Shown: positions 22,588 to 30,896 of the stretch, piece after piece | Layout: every line of letters begins with the position of its first letter | Position numbering within the stretch: position 1 is the stretch's first letter | DNA from: Flavimobilis soli | GTDB lineage: Bacteria > Actinomycetota > Actinomycetes > Actinomycetales > Cellulomonadaceae | Assembly: GCF_002564025.1 (NCBI RefSeq) | Contig: NZ_PDJH01000001.1 | Span: 1,860,001-1,924,000, forward strand | Length of the DNA: 64,000 bases | Reading direction: 5' to 3' | Made by a program: the position numbers and the translations under genes | Notes under the pieces: model-generated | What the model was told of the DNA's origin: nothing | The model's input: only the letters and a program-made list of their open reading frames with translations | The model's database searches: none

Positions 22588-23243
22588 GGCAGGTCGGCGA
22601 CGCGGGTGCCGACGTGGAGCGCCTCGAGCGTCCCCGCGCTCGCGGTCGCGAGCGTCGTGTCGAGCGCGGCGCGCGACCGGGCGGGGACGAGCAGGGTGAA
22701 CGTCACCGACGAGGCGTACGCGACGTCGTCGAGCACCGCGTCGTGGTGCGTCACCCAGTCGCGCAGGACGTGCTCGATGCGGCCGGCCTCGGCGTGCGGG
22801 ACGTCGACGAGCACCTCGTCGAGCAGCGCGCGTCGGACGATCGGCGCGCGGTCGAGCGTCTCGGAGACGGCCGACGAGTAGGCGCGCACGAGCCCGCCCG
22901 CACCGAGCAGGATCCCGCCGAAGTAGCGCGTGACGACCGTGACGACGTCGGTCATGTTCCGGTGCCGCAGCACCTCGAGCATGGGGATGCCGGCGGTGCC
23001 GGAGGGTTCGCCGTCGTCGGAGGAGCGCTGCTGGTCGGCGTGCGTGCCGACGACGAGCGCGACGCACGAGTGCCGCGCGTCCCAGAACTCCTTGCGGACG
23101 GCGGCGACGACCGCGTCGGCCTCCGCGACCGAGGCGACGTGCACGGCGCGCGCGATGAAGCGGGACTTCTTGATGACGAGCTCGTGGACGGTGGTCCCGG
23201 CGACGGTCGAGGGCAGCGCCTCGGGTTCTCTCGTGCCGGTCAC
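22584..23243 (-). CDS. YigZ/IMPACT family protein
   Basis: The 219-aa protein has the YigZ signature: IKKSRFIARAVHVASVAEAD, HSCVALVVG, SDDGEPSGTAGIPMLEVL and VTVVTRYFGGILLGAGGLVR, with the DUF1949 domain at the C-terminus. The family is related to eukaryotic IMPACT, a regulator of translational stress signalling. The bacterial role is unsettled, though a peptidase-like or nucleic acid-binding function has been proposed. The start is GTG. The final codons overlap a 17-bp tandem repeat. Confidence 0.9.
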   Translation of the reverse strand: MTGTREPEALPSTVAGTTVHELVIKKSRFIARAVHVASVAEADAVVAAVRKEFWDARHSCVALVVGTHADQQRSSDDGEPSGTAGIPMLEVLRHRNMTDVVTVVTRYFGGILLGAGGLVRAYSSAVSETLDRAPIVRRALLDEVLVDVPHAEAGRIEHVLRDWVTHHDAVLDDVAYASSVTFTLLVPARSRAALDTTLATASAGTLEALHVGTRVADLP

Positions 23244-23367
23244 CGTCTCATCATCCCAGCCGCCGCGGGCCGCCCTGCGCGTGCGCGCAGCTGAGGCGGC
23301 GTTGGGGGCGACACGGCCGGGCGCACCGGTGACGCGCGCGGTTGCGGGCCGTCCCGCGCGCCGAGCC

Positions 23368-23961
23368 TCAGGCTCCGGGCAGCATCCGGTTCTCGGGTGC
23401 GCACAGCTCGACGGCGGGCGCGAGCGGCGACATGGCGCCGATGATCTGGTCGAGCACGGCGAGCGCGCGGCGGCTGCCCTCGGGGCCGACCTCGCGGACG
23501 GCGGCGTCGGTCGCGCGGATCTGCACGGCCTCGGCCTGCGTGAGGACGGCGCGGCCTGCGTCGGTGAGGTGGATCGCGGCGGCGCGTCCGGCGTCGTCGT
23601 GCACGATGCCGACGAGGCCGCGCGCGGCGAGGGACTCGGCGGTCGCGACGACGGCGTCGGTCGTCATGCCGACGGCGCGGCCGAGGCGGCGCGGGTGGTC
23701 GTCGTGCTCGCTGTCGACGGCCTGGAGCGCGTCGAGGAGCGCGAGCTCGCTGCGGCGCAGGCCGGACTCCTGCTCGACGAGCTGGAGGAGCGTGTCCCCG
23801 AGGGCCTTGAGACGGTCGACGCGGTCGAGGATCGCGAGCGTGGTCGCGAAGTCTCCGTGCGGGGAGGTCGGTTCGCTGCGGACCGTGTCGCGCACGAGGG
23901 CGACGGTGCCCGGCGCGAGGTGCAGCTCGTTCTGGGAGGTGGCCACTGTGTCACTGTCCAT
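23368..23961 (-). CDS. MarR family transcriptional regulator
   Basis: The 197-aa protein has a winged helix-turn-helix in its central part: ESGLRRSELALLDALQAVDS, GRAVGMTTDAVVATAESLAA, RGLVGIVHDDAGRAAAIHLT and DAGRAVLTQAEAV, which is the MarR layout. The N-terminal 60 residues (LHLAPGTVALVRDTVRSEPT) and the C-terminal helix would form the dimer interface. The target and ligand are unknown. The small membrane protein gene downstream on the right is a possible target. The ATG of MDSDTVATSQ was chosen; a GTG two codons earlier is possible. Confidence 0.8.
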   Translation of the reverse strand: MDSDTVATSQNELHLAPGTVALVRDTVRSEPTSPHGDFATTLAILDRVDRLKALGDTLLQLVEQESGLRRSELALLDALQAVDSEHDDHPRRLGRAVGMTTDAVVATAESLAARGLVGIVHDDAGRAAAIHLTDAGRAVLTQAEAVQIRATDAAVREVGPEGSRRALAVLDQIIGAMSPLAPAVELCAPENRMLPGA

Positions 23962-24014
23962 GCTCACGAGCGTGGCACGAAGGCCTGTGAGGTCGCTGGG
24001 AGGAACGGTGGAGA

Positions 24015-24299
24015 TCAGGCGGCGAGGCGGGGGAGCACCACGAGGAGCAGGTTCACGGCGGCTCCGGCGCCGCCGACGAGCGCTCCGGTGAGCGCGGTGC
24101 GTCGCGCCCCGAGGGCGCGGCTGCGGTGGCGCACGACGACGCACAGCACGACGGCGAGGGCCGCGAGCGCGAGGGGCACGACGGTGAGGAGGCTCGTCGC
24201 TCCCGCGAGCGCTCCGACGGCGACCGTCGCACCGGCGAGCCGCTCGTCGGTCCGGTTGCGGCCGTGCGCGAGGGTCGTCGGCTCCGGGGTGGTGGGCAT
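24015..24299 (-). CDS. small membrane protein, two to three segments
   Basis: A 94-aa protein I do not recognise. After a polar N-terminus (MPTTPEPTTLAHGRNRTDER) there are hydrophobic stretches at about 17-33 (AGATVAVGALAGATSLL), 35-52 (VVPLALAALAVVLCVVV) and 71-90, separated by basic loops (RHRSRALGARR). It is an inner membrane protein of unknown function, possibly part of the MarR or DUF1700-like neighbourhood. CAAGGT, a weak -10-like box, lies 7 nt before the ATG. Because it is hydrophobic and short, the case for it rests on codon usage and the conserved spacing. Confidence 0.6.
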   Translation of the reverse strand: MPTTPEPTTLAHGRNRTDERLAGATVAVGALAGATSLLTVVPLALAALAVVLCVVVRHRSRALGARRTALTGALVGGAGAAVNLLLVVLPRLAA

Positions 24300-24345
24300 G
24301 CGCCCCACCTTGGTGCCTGACGGCCCTCGCGGCAAGAGGTGCCTG

Positions 24346-24933
24346 TCAGCTTTCGTCCTGGAGGACGATCTCCTGGCCGGTGATCTCGTTGGCGCCGCTC
24401 GAGCGGAGCGTCATCGTCCCGACGAGGCCGAGCACGACGAGGACGTTGAGGGCGATCGCGATGCCGCCGAGCCACATGCCGGCGGTCGCGGAGCCGCCGC
24501 GGCTCGTGCCGTCGCGGCGGGCGGACCGACCGAGGATGATCGCGACCGCGCCGAACGCGACGCCGATGAACGGCAGGAGCAGGGCGGCGATGCCGGCGAC
24601 GAGGGAGCCGACGGCGCTGTTGTCGCCGGGCTCGCGCGTCGGCCTGGGCGCGGGTTGTGCGGGCGGCGTAGCGTCGACGATGCCGGACTCGAGCAGCCCT
24701 GCGGCGACGTCTTCGGGGGTGCCGAGCTGGCTGAGGATCGCGGTGATGTCGTCGTCGGTCGCGGGGCGCCCGAGCGACGCGAGGGCGTCGTCGAGGTGCT
24801 CGCGGACGGAGCCGAGGGCGTCGGCGCGGTCGACCGGTGATGCGGTGGCGAGCATCCGGCCGAGGTCGTCGAGGTACCGGTCGACGCGGGCGGCGAGCGC
24901 GGGCTCGAGCGGGTGCTGCTGGGCTTCGGTCAT
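24346..24933 (-). CDS. DUF1700/HAAS-type signalling protein with DUF4190-like membrane domain
   Basis: The 195-aa protein has an N-terminal helical domain (RVDRYLDDLGRMLATASPVD, SVREHLDDALASLGR, ILSQLGTPEDVAAGLLESGI) matching the HAAS / DUF1700 fold that is regularly encoded next to PadR regulators. A Pro-rich linker and two membrane segments follow (about 108-135 VGSLVAGIAALLLPFIGVAF, and about 150-172), resembling DUF4190. Its ATG overlaps the PadR stop (ATGA). HAAS proteins are thought to work in the same circuit as PadR, often with ABC exporters; here no exporter follows. Confidence 0.75.
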   Translation of the reverse strand: MTEAQQHPLEPALAARVDRYLDDLGRMLATASPVDRADALGSVREHLDDALASLGRPATDDDITAILSQLGTPEDVAAGLLESGIVDATPPAQPAPRPTREPGDNSAVGSLVAGIAALLLPFIGVAFGAVAIILGRSARRDGTSRGGSATAGMWLGGIAIALNVLVVLGLVGTMTLRSSGANEITGQEIVLQDES

Positions 24934-25274
24934 GTGTGGCTCCCGAGGAGTGCGGAGTCGACCGCGTCGCGGAACTGGTTCCAGACGGTCGTGAACTGGT
25001 GGAGGGACTGCTGGCCGGCGGGGGTGAGCGAGTAGTAGCGGCGGGGCGGGCCCGACGGCGACTCGCGCCACGAGGTCTCGACGAGACCTTGGCGGCGCAG
25101 GCGTGCGAGGAGCGGGTAGAGGGTGCCTTCGCCGTTCATGAGGACGCCGTCGGCGCTCAGGCGTGCGCCGATGTCGAGGCCGTAGGCCTCGCCGTCGCGC
25201 AGGAGGGCGAGCACGCAGTACTCGACGCTCCCGCGTCGCAGGTGCGACAGGATGGATTCGTCACCGGGTTCCAT
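24930..25274 (-). CDS. PadR family transcriptional regulator
   Basis: The 114-aa protein is a typical small PadR: LRRGSVEYCVLALLRDGEAY, GLDIGARLSADGVLMNGEGT, LYPLLARLRRQGLVETSWRE, SPSGPPRRYYSLTPAGQQSL. It is a winged-helix repressor that acts as a dimer and usually autoregulates with the gene that follows. TACCTT lies 7 nt before the ATG, suggesting a leaderless mRNA. The stop overlaps the start of the HAAS-type gene. Confidence 0.92.
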   Translation of the reverse strand: MEPGDESILSHLRRGSVEYCVLALLRDGEAYGLDIGARLSADGVLMNGEGTLYPLLARLRRQGLVETSWRESPSGPPRRYYSLTPAGQQSLHQFTTVWNQFRDAVDSALLGSHT

Positions 25275-25281
25275 GCGTCAC

Positions 25282-25287
25282 AAGGTA
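25282..25287 (-). promoter_or_regulatory. -10 box (TACCTT) of a probable leaderless PadR promoter
   Basis: Minus-strand TACCTT, 7 nt (GTGACGC), then the ATG of the PadR gene. Confidence 0.45.
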
Positions 25288-25326
25288 GCCGGGCGCGAGA
25301 GAGCCCACAAGGGTGTCCTGGGTGCT

Positions 25327-26175
25327 TCAGCCCGCGAGCATCCGGCGGATCGCCGCGGCGAGCCCGTCCTCGACGTTCGACGACGTCACCCACGTCGCCT
25401 TCGCCTGTACCGCGGCCGACGCGTTCGCCATCGCGACCGACGTGCCCACGTGCGCGAACATCCCGAGGTCGTTCGGGCCGTCGCCCACTGCCGCCATCTC
25501 GTCACGCGCGATCCCCAGGTCGGCGGCGAGCTGGTCGATCCCCGTCGACTTGTCGACCCCCGGCGCGACGACCTCGAGGTAGTGCTCGCCCGACAGGAAC
25601 GCGTCGCAGCCCTCGGGCAGCGCCGCCGCGAGCCCGGGCACCAGGTCCGGCAGCCCCTTCGCGGGCGGCACCATGAGCTTGTGCGGCCCGGGGGAGCCCG
25701 GCGCGAGCTGCGCCGCGCCCAGCAGTCCGGCCGGGGCCTGCCCGGTCGCCTTCTGCTCCCACTCGCCGTACCCGTCCCAACGGGACGGGAACCAGCCCGC
25801 GCCGTCGTACCAGTTGGCGACGTGCTCCGCCGCGACGACCTGCTCGACGATCGTCCGCGCGACCTCGTGGTCGAGCCGCGTCGAGTGCAGCTCGGTGAAC
25901 GTCCCGTCGGCGTGGAACTGCCCGACGAGCGCCCCCTGGAACGCGACGACGCAGCCTGCGAGCGGCGCTCCCGGGACGTCGAGCAGGCCGAGCTCCTCGA
26001 CGAGGTGCCGCATCGCGAGCGGTCCGCGTGCCGACGCGAGCACGACCGAGACGCCCGCCGACGTCGCCTCGGCGACCGCTGCCTTCACCTCAGGGGAGAT
26101 GCGGTGGTCGGGGGTGAGGAGGGTCCCGTCGACGTCGGAGGCGATCAGGCGGACGGGTGCGGTGGTGCCGGGCAT
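25327..26175 (-). CDS. HAD superfamily (Cof-type) hydrolase
   Basis: The 282-aa protein has HAD motif I as IASDVDGTLLTPDHRISPEV, motif II VVLASARGPLA and motifs III/IV near MAAVGDGPNDLGMFAHVGTS, with a C2B-type cap between them. The Cof subgroup dephosphorylates sugar phosphates, FMN-like cofactors or related metabolites; the substrate is not predictable. The Asp of DVDGT is the nucleophile. It is divergent from the malY-like gene with a 55-bp gap. Confidence 0.9.
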   Translation of the reverse strand: MPGTTAPVRLIASDVDGTLLTPDHRISPEVKAAVAEATSAGVSVVLASARGPLAMRHLVEELGLLDVPGAPLAGCVVAFQGALVGQFHADGTFTELHSTRLDHEVARTIVEQVVAAEHVANWYDGAGWFPSRWDGYGEWEQKATGQAPAGLLGAAQLAPGSPGPHKLMVPPAKGLPDLVPGLAAALPEGCDAFLSGEHYLEVVAPGVDKSTGIDQLAADLGIARDEMAAVGDGPNDLGMFAHVGTSVAMANASAAVQAKATWVTSSNVEDGLAAAIRRMLAG

Positions 26176-26217
26176 GCCTCAAGCATGCCTGCTCGCGGCC
26201 GCGGCCGGGTCGCGCGA

Positions 26218-26223
26218 TACCGT
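26218..26223 (+). promoter_or_regulatory. -10 box (TACCGT) of a probable leaderless promoter
   Basis: TACCGT, 7 nt, then the ATG of the MalY/PatB-type gene. The layout TACCGTCGA is shared with the Ppx gene at 62.9 kb. Confidence 0.5.
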
Positions 26224-26230
26224 CGAGGCC

Positions 26231-27409
26231 ATGGACGACCTTCTCGAGGTGCTCACCGTCGACCAGCTCCGTGCGCGGGCGAGCGTCCGCTGGAGCCACT
26301 ACCCCCACGACGTGCTCCCCCTGTGGGTCGCTGAGATGGACGTGCCGGTCGCGGAGCCCGTCCGGGAGGCGGTCCGCGCCCTCCTCGACGCGCACGACGT
26401 CGGCTACCCGCCAGAGGACGGCGCGCTCACGGCGGCGTTCACCGGCTTCGCGATGCGGCGCTGGGGCTGGACGGTCGACGCTACGGCGGTGCGGCAGCTC
26501 ACCGACGTCATGACGGCGGTCCAGACCGCCGTCGCAGCCGTGACGCCGCCCGGCGGCGTCGTCATCGTCCCGACTCCCGTCTACGGCCCCTTCCGCTGGT
26601 ACACCGAGGGCTCCGGCCGCCGGGTCGAGACCGTCCTGCTGCGCGAGGGTCGGCTCGACGTCGACGCGATCGACGCGACGGCCGCGCGCGTGCGCGCCGA
26701 GGTGGGGCCCGGTGAAGGGATCGCCCTGCTGCTGTGCAACCCGCACAACCCCACGGGCGTCGTGCACACGCGCGCGGAGCTCGCCGCGCTCGCGGACGTC
26801 GCCGCGCGTCACGACGTGCGGGTCGTCTCGGACGAGGCGCACGCGCCGCTCGTCCTGCCGGGCTCGCCCGCCTACGTGCCGTACCTCGAGGTGGACCCGC
26901 GTGGGCTCGCGGTGCACTCCGCTGCGAAGACGTGGAACCTCGCGGGCTTCAAGTCCGCGTTGCTCGTCGCGGGCGACGAGGCCCGGGACGTGCTGGGCCG
27001 CGTCCCGACGCACCTGGGCGACGCCGTCGGGCACGTGAGCATGGTCGCGCACGCGGCCGCGTACCGGGACGGCGGGGCGTGGCTCGACGAGCTGCTGCCC
27101 GCGCTCGCGCGGCGCCGTGACCTCTTCGTCGGGCTCGTGGGCGAGCACCTGCCGGGGGCGCGCGTCCGCGTGCCCGAGGCGACGTACCTGGGCTGGGTCG
27201 ACCTGCGGGCCGCAGGCCCGGACGGTGCGGGGCTCGGGGACGACCCGGCGCACGCATTCCTCAAGGAGGGGCGCGTCGCGCTGGGGCGCGGCCTGGACTT
27301 CGGCCCGGGCGGGGAGGGGCACGTGCGGGTCAACTGTGCGACGCGCGTGGACGTGCTCACCGAGGCGTTCGAGCGGATGGGCGAGGTGGCTGCGGCCCAC
27401 CGCGCCTGA
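26231..27409 (+). CDS. MalY/PatB-type PLP-dependent cystathionine beta-lyase
   Basis: The 392-aa aminotransferase-fold protein contains DVLPLWVAEMDVPVAEPV near the start (typical of MalY/PatB), the cofactor segment LLLCNPHNPTGVVHTRAEL, VVSDEAHAPLVLPG, and PLP lysine K233 in SAAKTWNLAGFKS. It probably cleaves cystathionine or cysteine conjugates to pyruvate, ammonia and a thiol; a role as an aminotransferase cannot be excluded. E. coli MalY also regulates maltose genes, but there is no maltose locus here. A small GC hairpin follows the stop. Confidence 0.9.
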   Translation: MDDLLEVLTVDQLRARASVRWSHYPHDVLPLWVAEMDVPVAEPVREAVRALLDAHDVGYPPEDGALTAAFTGFAMRRWGWTVDATAVRQLTDVMTAVQTAVAAVTPPGGVVIVPTPVYGPFRWYTEGSGRRVETVLLREGRLDVDAIDATAARVRAEVGPGEGIALLLCNPHNPTGVVHTRAELAALADVAARHDVRVVSDEAHAPLVLPGSPAYVPYLEVDPRGLAVHSAAKTWNLAGFKSALLVAGDEARDVLGRVPTHLGDAVGHVSMVAHAAAYRDGGAWLDELLPALARRRDLFVGLVGEHLPGARVRVPEATYLGWVDLRAAGPDGAGLGDDPAHAFLKEGRVALGRGLDFGPGGEGHVRVNCATRVDVLTEAFERMGEVAAAHRA

Positions 27410-27418
27410 CGGTCGCGG

Positions 27419-27435
27419 CCCCGTCCCGGACGGGG
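27419..27435 (+). terminator. short GC hairpin after the MalY-type gene
   Basis: CCCCGTCC-C-GGACGGGG begins 9 bp after the stop. The stem is strong but the loop is very tight, and there is no T-tract. Confidence 0.4.
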
Positions 27436-27526
27436 TGTGACGGAGGAGTCACCCGCTTCCGCTCCCGGTGCCGACGAGGCGTTGGTAAGTTTGACAACAC
27501 CACGTCGGCAACCCGAAGGGTCCTCC

Positions 27527-28657
27527 ATGTTCCTCGCACTGCGCGAGCTACGATTCGCGCGCACCCGCTTCGCGCTCATGGGCGCGGTCATCGCGCTCGT
27601 CTCCGTCCTCGTCGTCCTTCTGTCCGGTCTCTCCGCCGGCCTCGTCAACGACGGCGTCTCCGGTCTCAAGCAGCTCCCCGTCACGCACTTCTCGTTCGCA
27701 GGAGGCACCAAGACGGACGCCGCCTTCACCCGCTCCATCATCGATGTCGAGCAGGTCGACCAGATCGCCCAGCAGCCGGGTGTCGCCGAGGCCGCCCCCT
27801 ACGGCCTCATGCTCGCCAACGCCAAGGAGGACGAGGGCGGCCAGCCCGTCGACCTCACCCTGGTCGGCGTCGAGCCGGGCTCGTTCGTCGCCCCGACCGC
27901 CGTCGCCGAGGGCGAGCTCGTCGGCCAGGCCGACGGCATCGTCGTCTCCTCGACCGCGAAGGACGTCGGCCTCGAGCTCGGTGACCAGGTCACCCTCGAG
28001 CGTCTCGACCGCACGCTGACCGTCGTCGGCATCCTGCCCGAGCAGCACACGTTCGGCCACGTCGACATCGCGTACCTCCCGCTGTCCACCTGGCAGGCGC
28101 TGCACGCAGGCGGCGACGTCACCGTCGCAGCTGACGCCGAGGTCCCGGACGTCACGACCGCAGCCGCGCTGCGCGTCACCGACGACTTTGACGCCGAGGC
28201 TGCCGACGCCGCCGTCGGCACCGTGACCCGCACCCTCAAGGCCTCGTTCGGCGCCTCGCCGGGCTACTCGGCCGAGACCGCCACGCTCATGCTCATCCAG
28301 GTGTTCCTGTACGCGATCTCGGCGCTCGTCGTGGGCGCGTTCTTCACCGTCTGGACGATCCAGCGCCGCCACGAGATCGCCGTCATGCGTGCGATGGGCG
28401 CGAACCGCAAGTTCCTCCTCGCCGACAGCCTCGGCCAGGCCGCGCTGCTCCTCGTGGGCGCGATCGGCATCGGTTTCGCGGTCGGCATCGGGCTCGGCGC
28501 TCTCCTGCAGGGCACGTCGATGCCGTTCGCGCTCCAGGCACCGGACCTTACGATCGCCGCGGTCCTCCTGGCCGTGCTCGGCATGATCGGCGCCGCCGCC
28601 GCCGTCGTCCGCATCACCTCCGTCGACCCCCTGACCGCCCTGGGAGGGCAGCGATGA
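27527..28657 (+). CDS. FtsX/MacB-like ABC transporter permease
   Basis: The 376-aa protein starts MFLALRELRFARTRFALMGA, with a first membrane helix at about 15-38. A periplasmic domain of about 220 residues follows (VTHFSFAGGTKTDAAFTRSI, LTLVGVEPGSFV, VVSSTAKDVGLELGDQVTLE). Three C-terminal helices (about 255-285, 300-330, 340-362) include the MacB/FtsX motif QRRHEIAVMRAMGANRKFLL. With the ATPase encoded next, overlapping by ATGA, it would form an export or mechanotransmission complex. A TTGACA-containing sequence (27491) and GAAGGG Shine-Dalgarno lie upstream. The TetR gene downstream is the likely regulator. Confidence 0.9.
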   Translation: MFLALRELRFARTRFALMGAVIALVSVLVVLLSGLSAGLVNDGVSGLKQLPVTHFSFAGGTKTDAAFTRSIIDVEQVDQIAQQPGVAEAAPYGLMLANAKEDEGGQPVDLTLVGVEPGSFVAPTAVAEGELVGQADGIVVSSTAKDVGLELGDQVTLERLDRTLTVVGILPEQHTFGHVDIAYLPLSTWQALHAGGDVTVAADAEVPDVTTAAALRVTDDFDAEAADAAVGTVTRTLKASFGASPGYSAETATLMLIQVFLYAISALVVGAFFTVWTIQRRHEIAVMRAMGANRKFLLADSLGQAALLLVGAIGIGFAVGIGLGALLQGTSMPFALQAPDLTIAAVLLAVLGMIGAAAAVVRITSVDPLTALGGQR

Positions 28658-29361
28658 ACGACTCCACCCAGTCCCGCTCCGTCCTCGAGCTGCGGGGCGT
28701 CACCCTGCAGCACGGTGACGGCGACTCGACCGTCACGGCGCTCGACAACGTCGACCTCGACGTCGCCACCGGCGAGCTCGTCGCCGTCGTTGGTCCCTCC
28801 GGATCCGGCAAGTCCTCGCTCCTCGCCGTCGCCGGCGCACTGATCACGCCCGACCAGGGCGAGGTCCGGCTCGACGGCGTCGACCTCGGCACGTCCGACG
28901 CGAGCGCCAAGGCGCGCCTGCGCCGCGAGCGCATCGGCTTCGTGTTCCAGTCCGGGAACCTCATCCCCGCGCTCACGTGCCTCGACCAGCTCAGGCTCGC
29001 GCTCAAGATCGCGGGCATGAAGGAGGACGACCCGCGGGCCCGCGACCCGCGCGAGCTCCTCGACGCGGTGTCCATGAGCCACAAGGCCGACCGCCGCCCG
29101 CACGAGCTGTCCGGTGGAGAGCGTCAGCGCGTGGGCATCGCCCGTGCGTTCATGACCAGCCCGGCGCTGCTCCTCGTCGACGAGCCGACCGCGGCCCTCG
29201 ACCGGGCGCGCAGCCACGAGGTCGTCGAGCTCCTCGCGAGGGAGGTCGGCTCGTTCGGTGCTGGCGCGCTCATGGTCACGCACGACCACGACGTCCTCGA
29301 GCACTGCTCGCGGGTCCTCGAGATGGTCGACGGGTCGCTCGGAGCGCCTGCCGCCCGCTGA
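28654..29361 (+). CDS. MacB/LolD-like ABC transporter ATP-binding protein
   Basis: The 235-aa ATPase has Walker A VGPSGSGKSSLLAVAGALIT, the Q-loop region GFVFQSGNLIPALTCLDQLR, signature HELSGGERQRVGIARAF, Walker B ALLLVDEPTAALD and switch VTHDHDVLEHCS. This is the MacB/LolD subfamily, which partners permeases of the FtsX type. It starts in the stop codon of the permease gene (ATGA). A 15-bp hairpin with a TTCG loop ends the unit. Confidence 0.95.
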   Translation: MNDSTQSRSVLELRGVTLQHGDGDSTVTALDNVDLDVATGELVAVVGPSGSGKSSLLAVAGALITPDQGEVRLDGVDLGTSDASAKARLRRERIGFVFQSGNLIPALTCLDQLRLALKIAGMKEDDPRARDPRELLDAVSMSHKADRRPHELSGGERQRVGIARAFMTSPALLLVDEPTAALDRARSHEVVELLAREVGSFGAGALMVTHDHDVLEHCSRVLEMVDGSLGAPAAR

Positions 29362-29411
29362 CGGCTCCCACGCCGACCGCTGACGGCCCCCAGGCCGCCA
29401 GCTCGCCTGGC

Positions 29412-29445
29412 CGACGCCGACCGCCCTTCGGGGTGGTCGGCGTCG
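29412..29445 (+). terminator. hairpin with UUCG tetraloop after the ABC pair
   Basis: CGACGCCGACCGCCC-TTCG-GGGTGGTCGGCGTCG forms a 15-bp stem with one G-U pair and a stable UUCG loop, 50 bp after the ATPase stop. Confidence 0.75.
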
Positions 29446-29476
29446 TGCATGGTCCAATAGCCCCGAAGGAGGGCAC

Positions 29477-30049
29477 ATGCCGAGGATCAACGCCGCGACG
29501 CTTGCAGAGCACCGCGCGGCACAGCAGCGGGCGCTGCTCGACGCCGCCCGTGAGCTCGTGGCGGAGCACGGGGCGAACTTCACGCTCGCGCAGGTCGCTG
29601 CACGGGCCGGGCTCGCACGGCCGAGCCTCTACCAGTACTTCAAGTCGCGCGAGGAGCTCGTCGAGGCTGTCGTCGCGGACGTGTTCCCGCGGTGGTCGGC
29701 CCGCATCGCCCAGGTCGTCGCGGCCGCTGCGAGCCCGCGCGACGCCGTCCTCGCCTACGCACGGGCCAACCTCGAGCTCGTGTCGGGCGGCGAGCACGAG
29801 ATCGCGGCCGCGCTCAGCGCGATCGCCCCGCAGCCTGTCGTGGCGCTGCGCAGCGCCGCGATGCACCGGGAGATGCTCGAGCCGCTCGCGCGCACGCTCG
29901 ACCAGATGGGCATCAGCGACCCCGACCGTGCGGCGGAGCTCGTCAACGCCGTCGTGCTGGCCGCCTCGAAGCAGGTGGACGCGGGGGAGAGCGTCGGCGC
30001 GGTCATGACTCGCGTCGAGGCCGTGCTCGCGCTCAGCGCGCGCGGCTGA
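29477..30049 (+). CDS. TetR/AcrR family regulator
   Basis: The 190-aa protein has a canonical N-terminal TetR helix-turn-helix: AARELVAEHGANFTLAQVAA and RAGLARPSLYQYFKSREELV. An all-helical ligand domain follows (LSAIAPQPVVALRSAAMHRE, LVNAVVLAASKQVDAGESV). A good AAGGAGG Shine-Dalgarno precedes the ATG. It follows the MacB-like ABC pair on the same strand, beyond a terminator hairpin, and is the best candidate to regulate that pair in response to an exported compound. That link is inferred from position only. Confidence 0.88.
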   Translation: MPRINAATLAEHRAAQQRALLDAARELVAEHGANFTLAQVAARAGLARPSLYQYFKSREELVEAVVADVFPRWSARIAQVVAAAASPRDAVLAYARANLELVSGGEHEIAAALSAIAPQPVVALRSAAMHREMLEPLARTLDQMGISDPDRAAELVNAVVLAASKQVDAGESVGAVMTRVEAVLALSARG

Positions 30050-30126
30050 CGTCCCGCTGCCGTGGCCCGCGCCGCGTAGGCGCTAGGGCCTCTCGGCCGC
30101 ACCTGCGCGACCTTTCGGAAGCACGA

Positions 30127-30161
30127 GACGGCCGGTGCCGGCTGAGCCGGCACCGGCCGTC
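30127..30161. terminator. bidirectional hairpin between convergent genes
   Basis: GACGGCCGGTGCCGGC-TGA-GCCGGCACCGGCCGTC forms a 16-bp perfect stem with a 3-nt loop, and GCAC/GTGC further out can extend it. It lies between the TetR gene and the convergent ATPase gene. Confidence 0.8.
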
Positions 30162-30178
30162 GGTGCTCTGAGCGATGT

Positions 30179-30556
30179 CTAGCGAGCGACCTCGAACCAG
30201 ACGGACTTGAGCTGACCGTCGAGCTCGTCGTAGGCGACGCCCCAGCGTGTCGCGAGCATGTCCACGAGGGCGACCCCGCGTCCGCCCGGCTGCGTGGGCG
30301 GCGGGTGCTTGATGATCGGCAGGTCGCGGGCGCAGTCGCGCACCTCGACGCGTGCGCGCTCGTCGTCGACGTCGATGACGAGGGAGACAGGAGGCACGGC
30401 GTGCGCTACCGCGTTCGTCACGACCTCGCTGACCAGCAGGATCATCACGTTGAGGGTCTCGCCCTCGATCCCGGCCTCCGACAGGAGGTCGTGGGCCCAT
30501 CGGCGTGCGGGCGCGATCGCTGCGAAGTGCGGCTCGATCTCGAGCGCGTGCTGCAT
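30179..30556 (-). CDS. anti-sigma-factor-like ATP-binding protein (HATPase_c_2)
   Basis: The 125-aa protein is a stand-alone GHKL ATPase domain of the SpoIIAB/RsbW type. It contains ILLVSEVVTNAVAHAVPPVS (N box with the Mg-binding Asn), VRDCARDLPIIKHPPPTQ and GGRGVALVDMLATRWGV (G box). Such proteins hold sigma factors, or phosphorylate anti-anti-sigma proteins, in stress and development signalling. No sigma factor or STAS protein is adjacent. The start MQHALEIEPHFAAIAPARRW follows a GAAGGGAGG Shine-Dalgarno. A TAGGAT -10-like box lies about 45 bp further upstream (30604-30609 on the minus strand). Confidence 0.87.
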   Translation of the reverse strand: MQHALEIEPHFAAIAPARRWAHDLLSEAGIEGETLNVMILLVSEVVTNAVAHAVPPVSLVIDVDDERARVEVRDCARDLPIIKHPPPTQPGGRGVALVDMLATRWGVAYDELDGQLKSVWFEVAR

Positions 30557-30896
30557 GCGGTGCCTCCCTTCCGCGCCGTGCGGCGCCGCCTGCGGTCTGG
30601 CTGATCCTAACCGTGGGCGCCTCGCTTTCGTGCCCTCAGGGTTTCGTGGCGAGGGTGCCGCCGCAACTCGAGACATCGGAGGAGGCCCTGGGCGGGCGCG
30701 TCACGGTCGGCGCGTCGGCGGGCTTGACGGGCCCCGTGACGTACCGTGGTGACACGAAGGGGCCAGATTTCGCGGGATCCCGCGATTTCAGGCATGATTC
30801 CCTACGCTTGACCATGTCCCGCCGAACGGCAGGCACAGTTAGTCCACAGCTCGCCGCGACGTCCCTGCCGTGGCGTGACCCGATGAAGGGAATCGC
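30557..30896. other. 340-bp divergent regulatory region before HU
   Basis: Holds the promoter side of the anti-sigma-like gene (left) and of the HU gene (right). It includes a 16-bp perfect palindrome, a TACGCT -10-like box at 30803-30808, and a GAAGGGA Shine-Dalgarno before HU. The local base composition is less G+C-rich around 30765-30810. No coding sequence is supported. Confidence 0.6.
30770..30785. promoter_or_regulatory. 16-bp perfect palindrome in the HU leader/promoter
   Basis: TCGCGGGATCCCGCGA is flanked by T-rich edges (ATT on the left, TTT on the right) and lies 18 bp before a TACGCT -10-like box. Its position overlaps where a -35 region would be, so it could be a repressor or autoregulation site for the HU gene. 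Confidence 0.45.

Noticed and set aside
22055..23243. Insertion sequence remnant around copy 3
   Set aside because: No transposase fragment or target-site duplication was visible; the flanking genes are intact.
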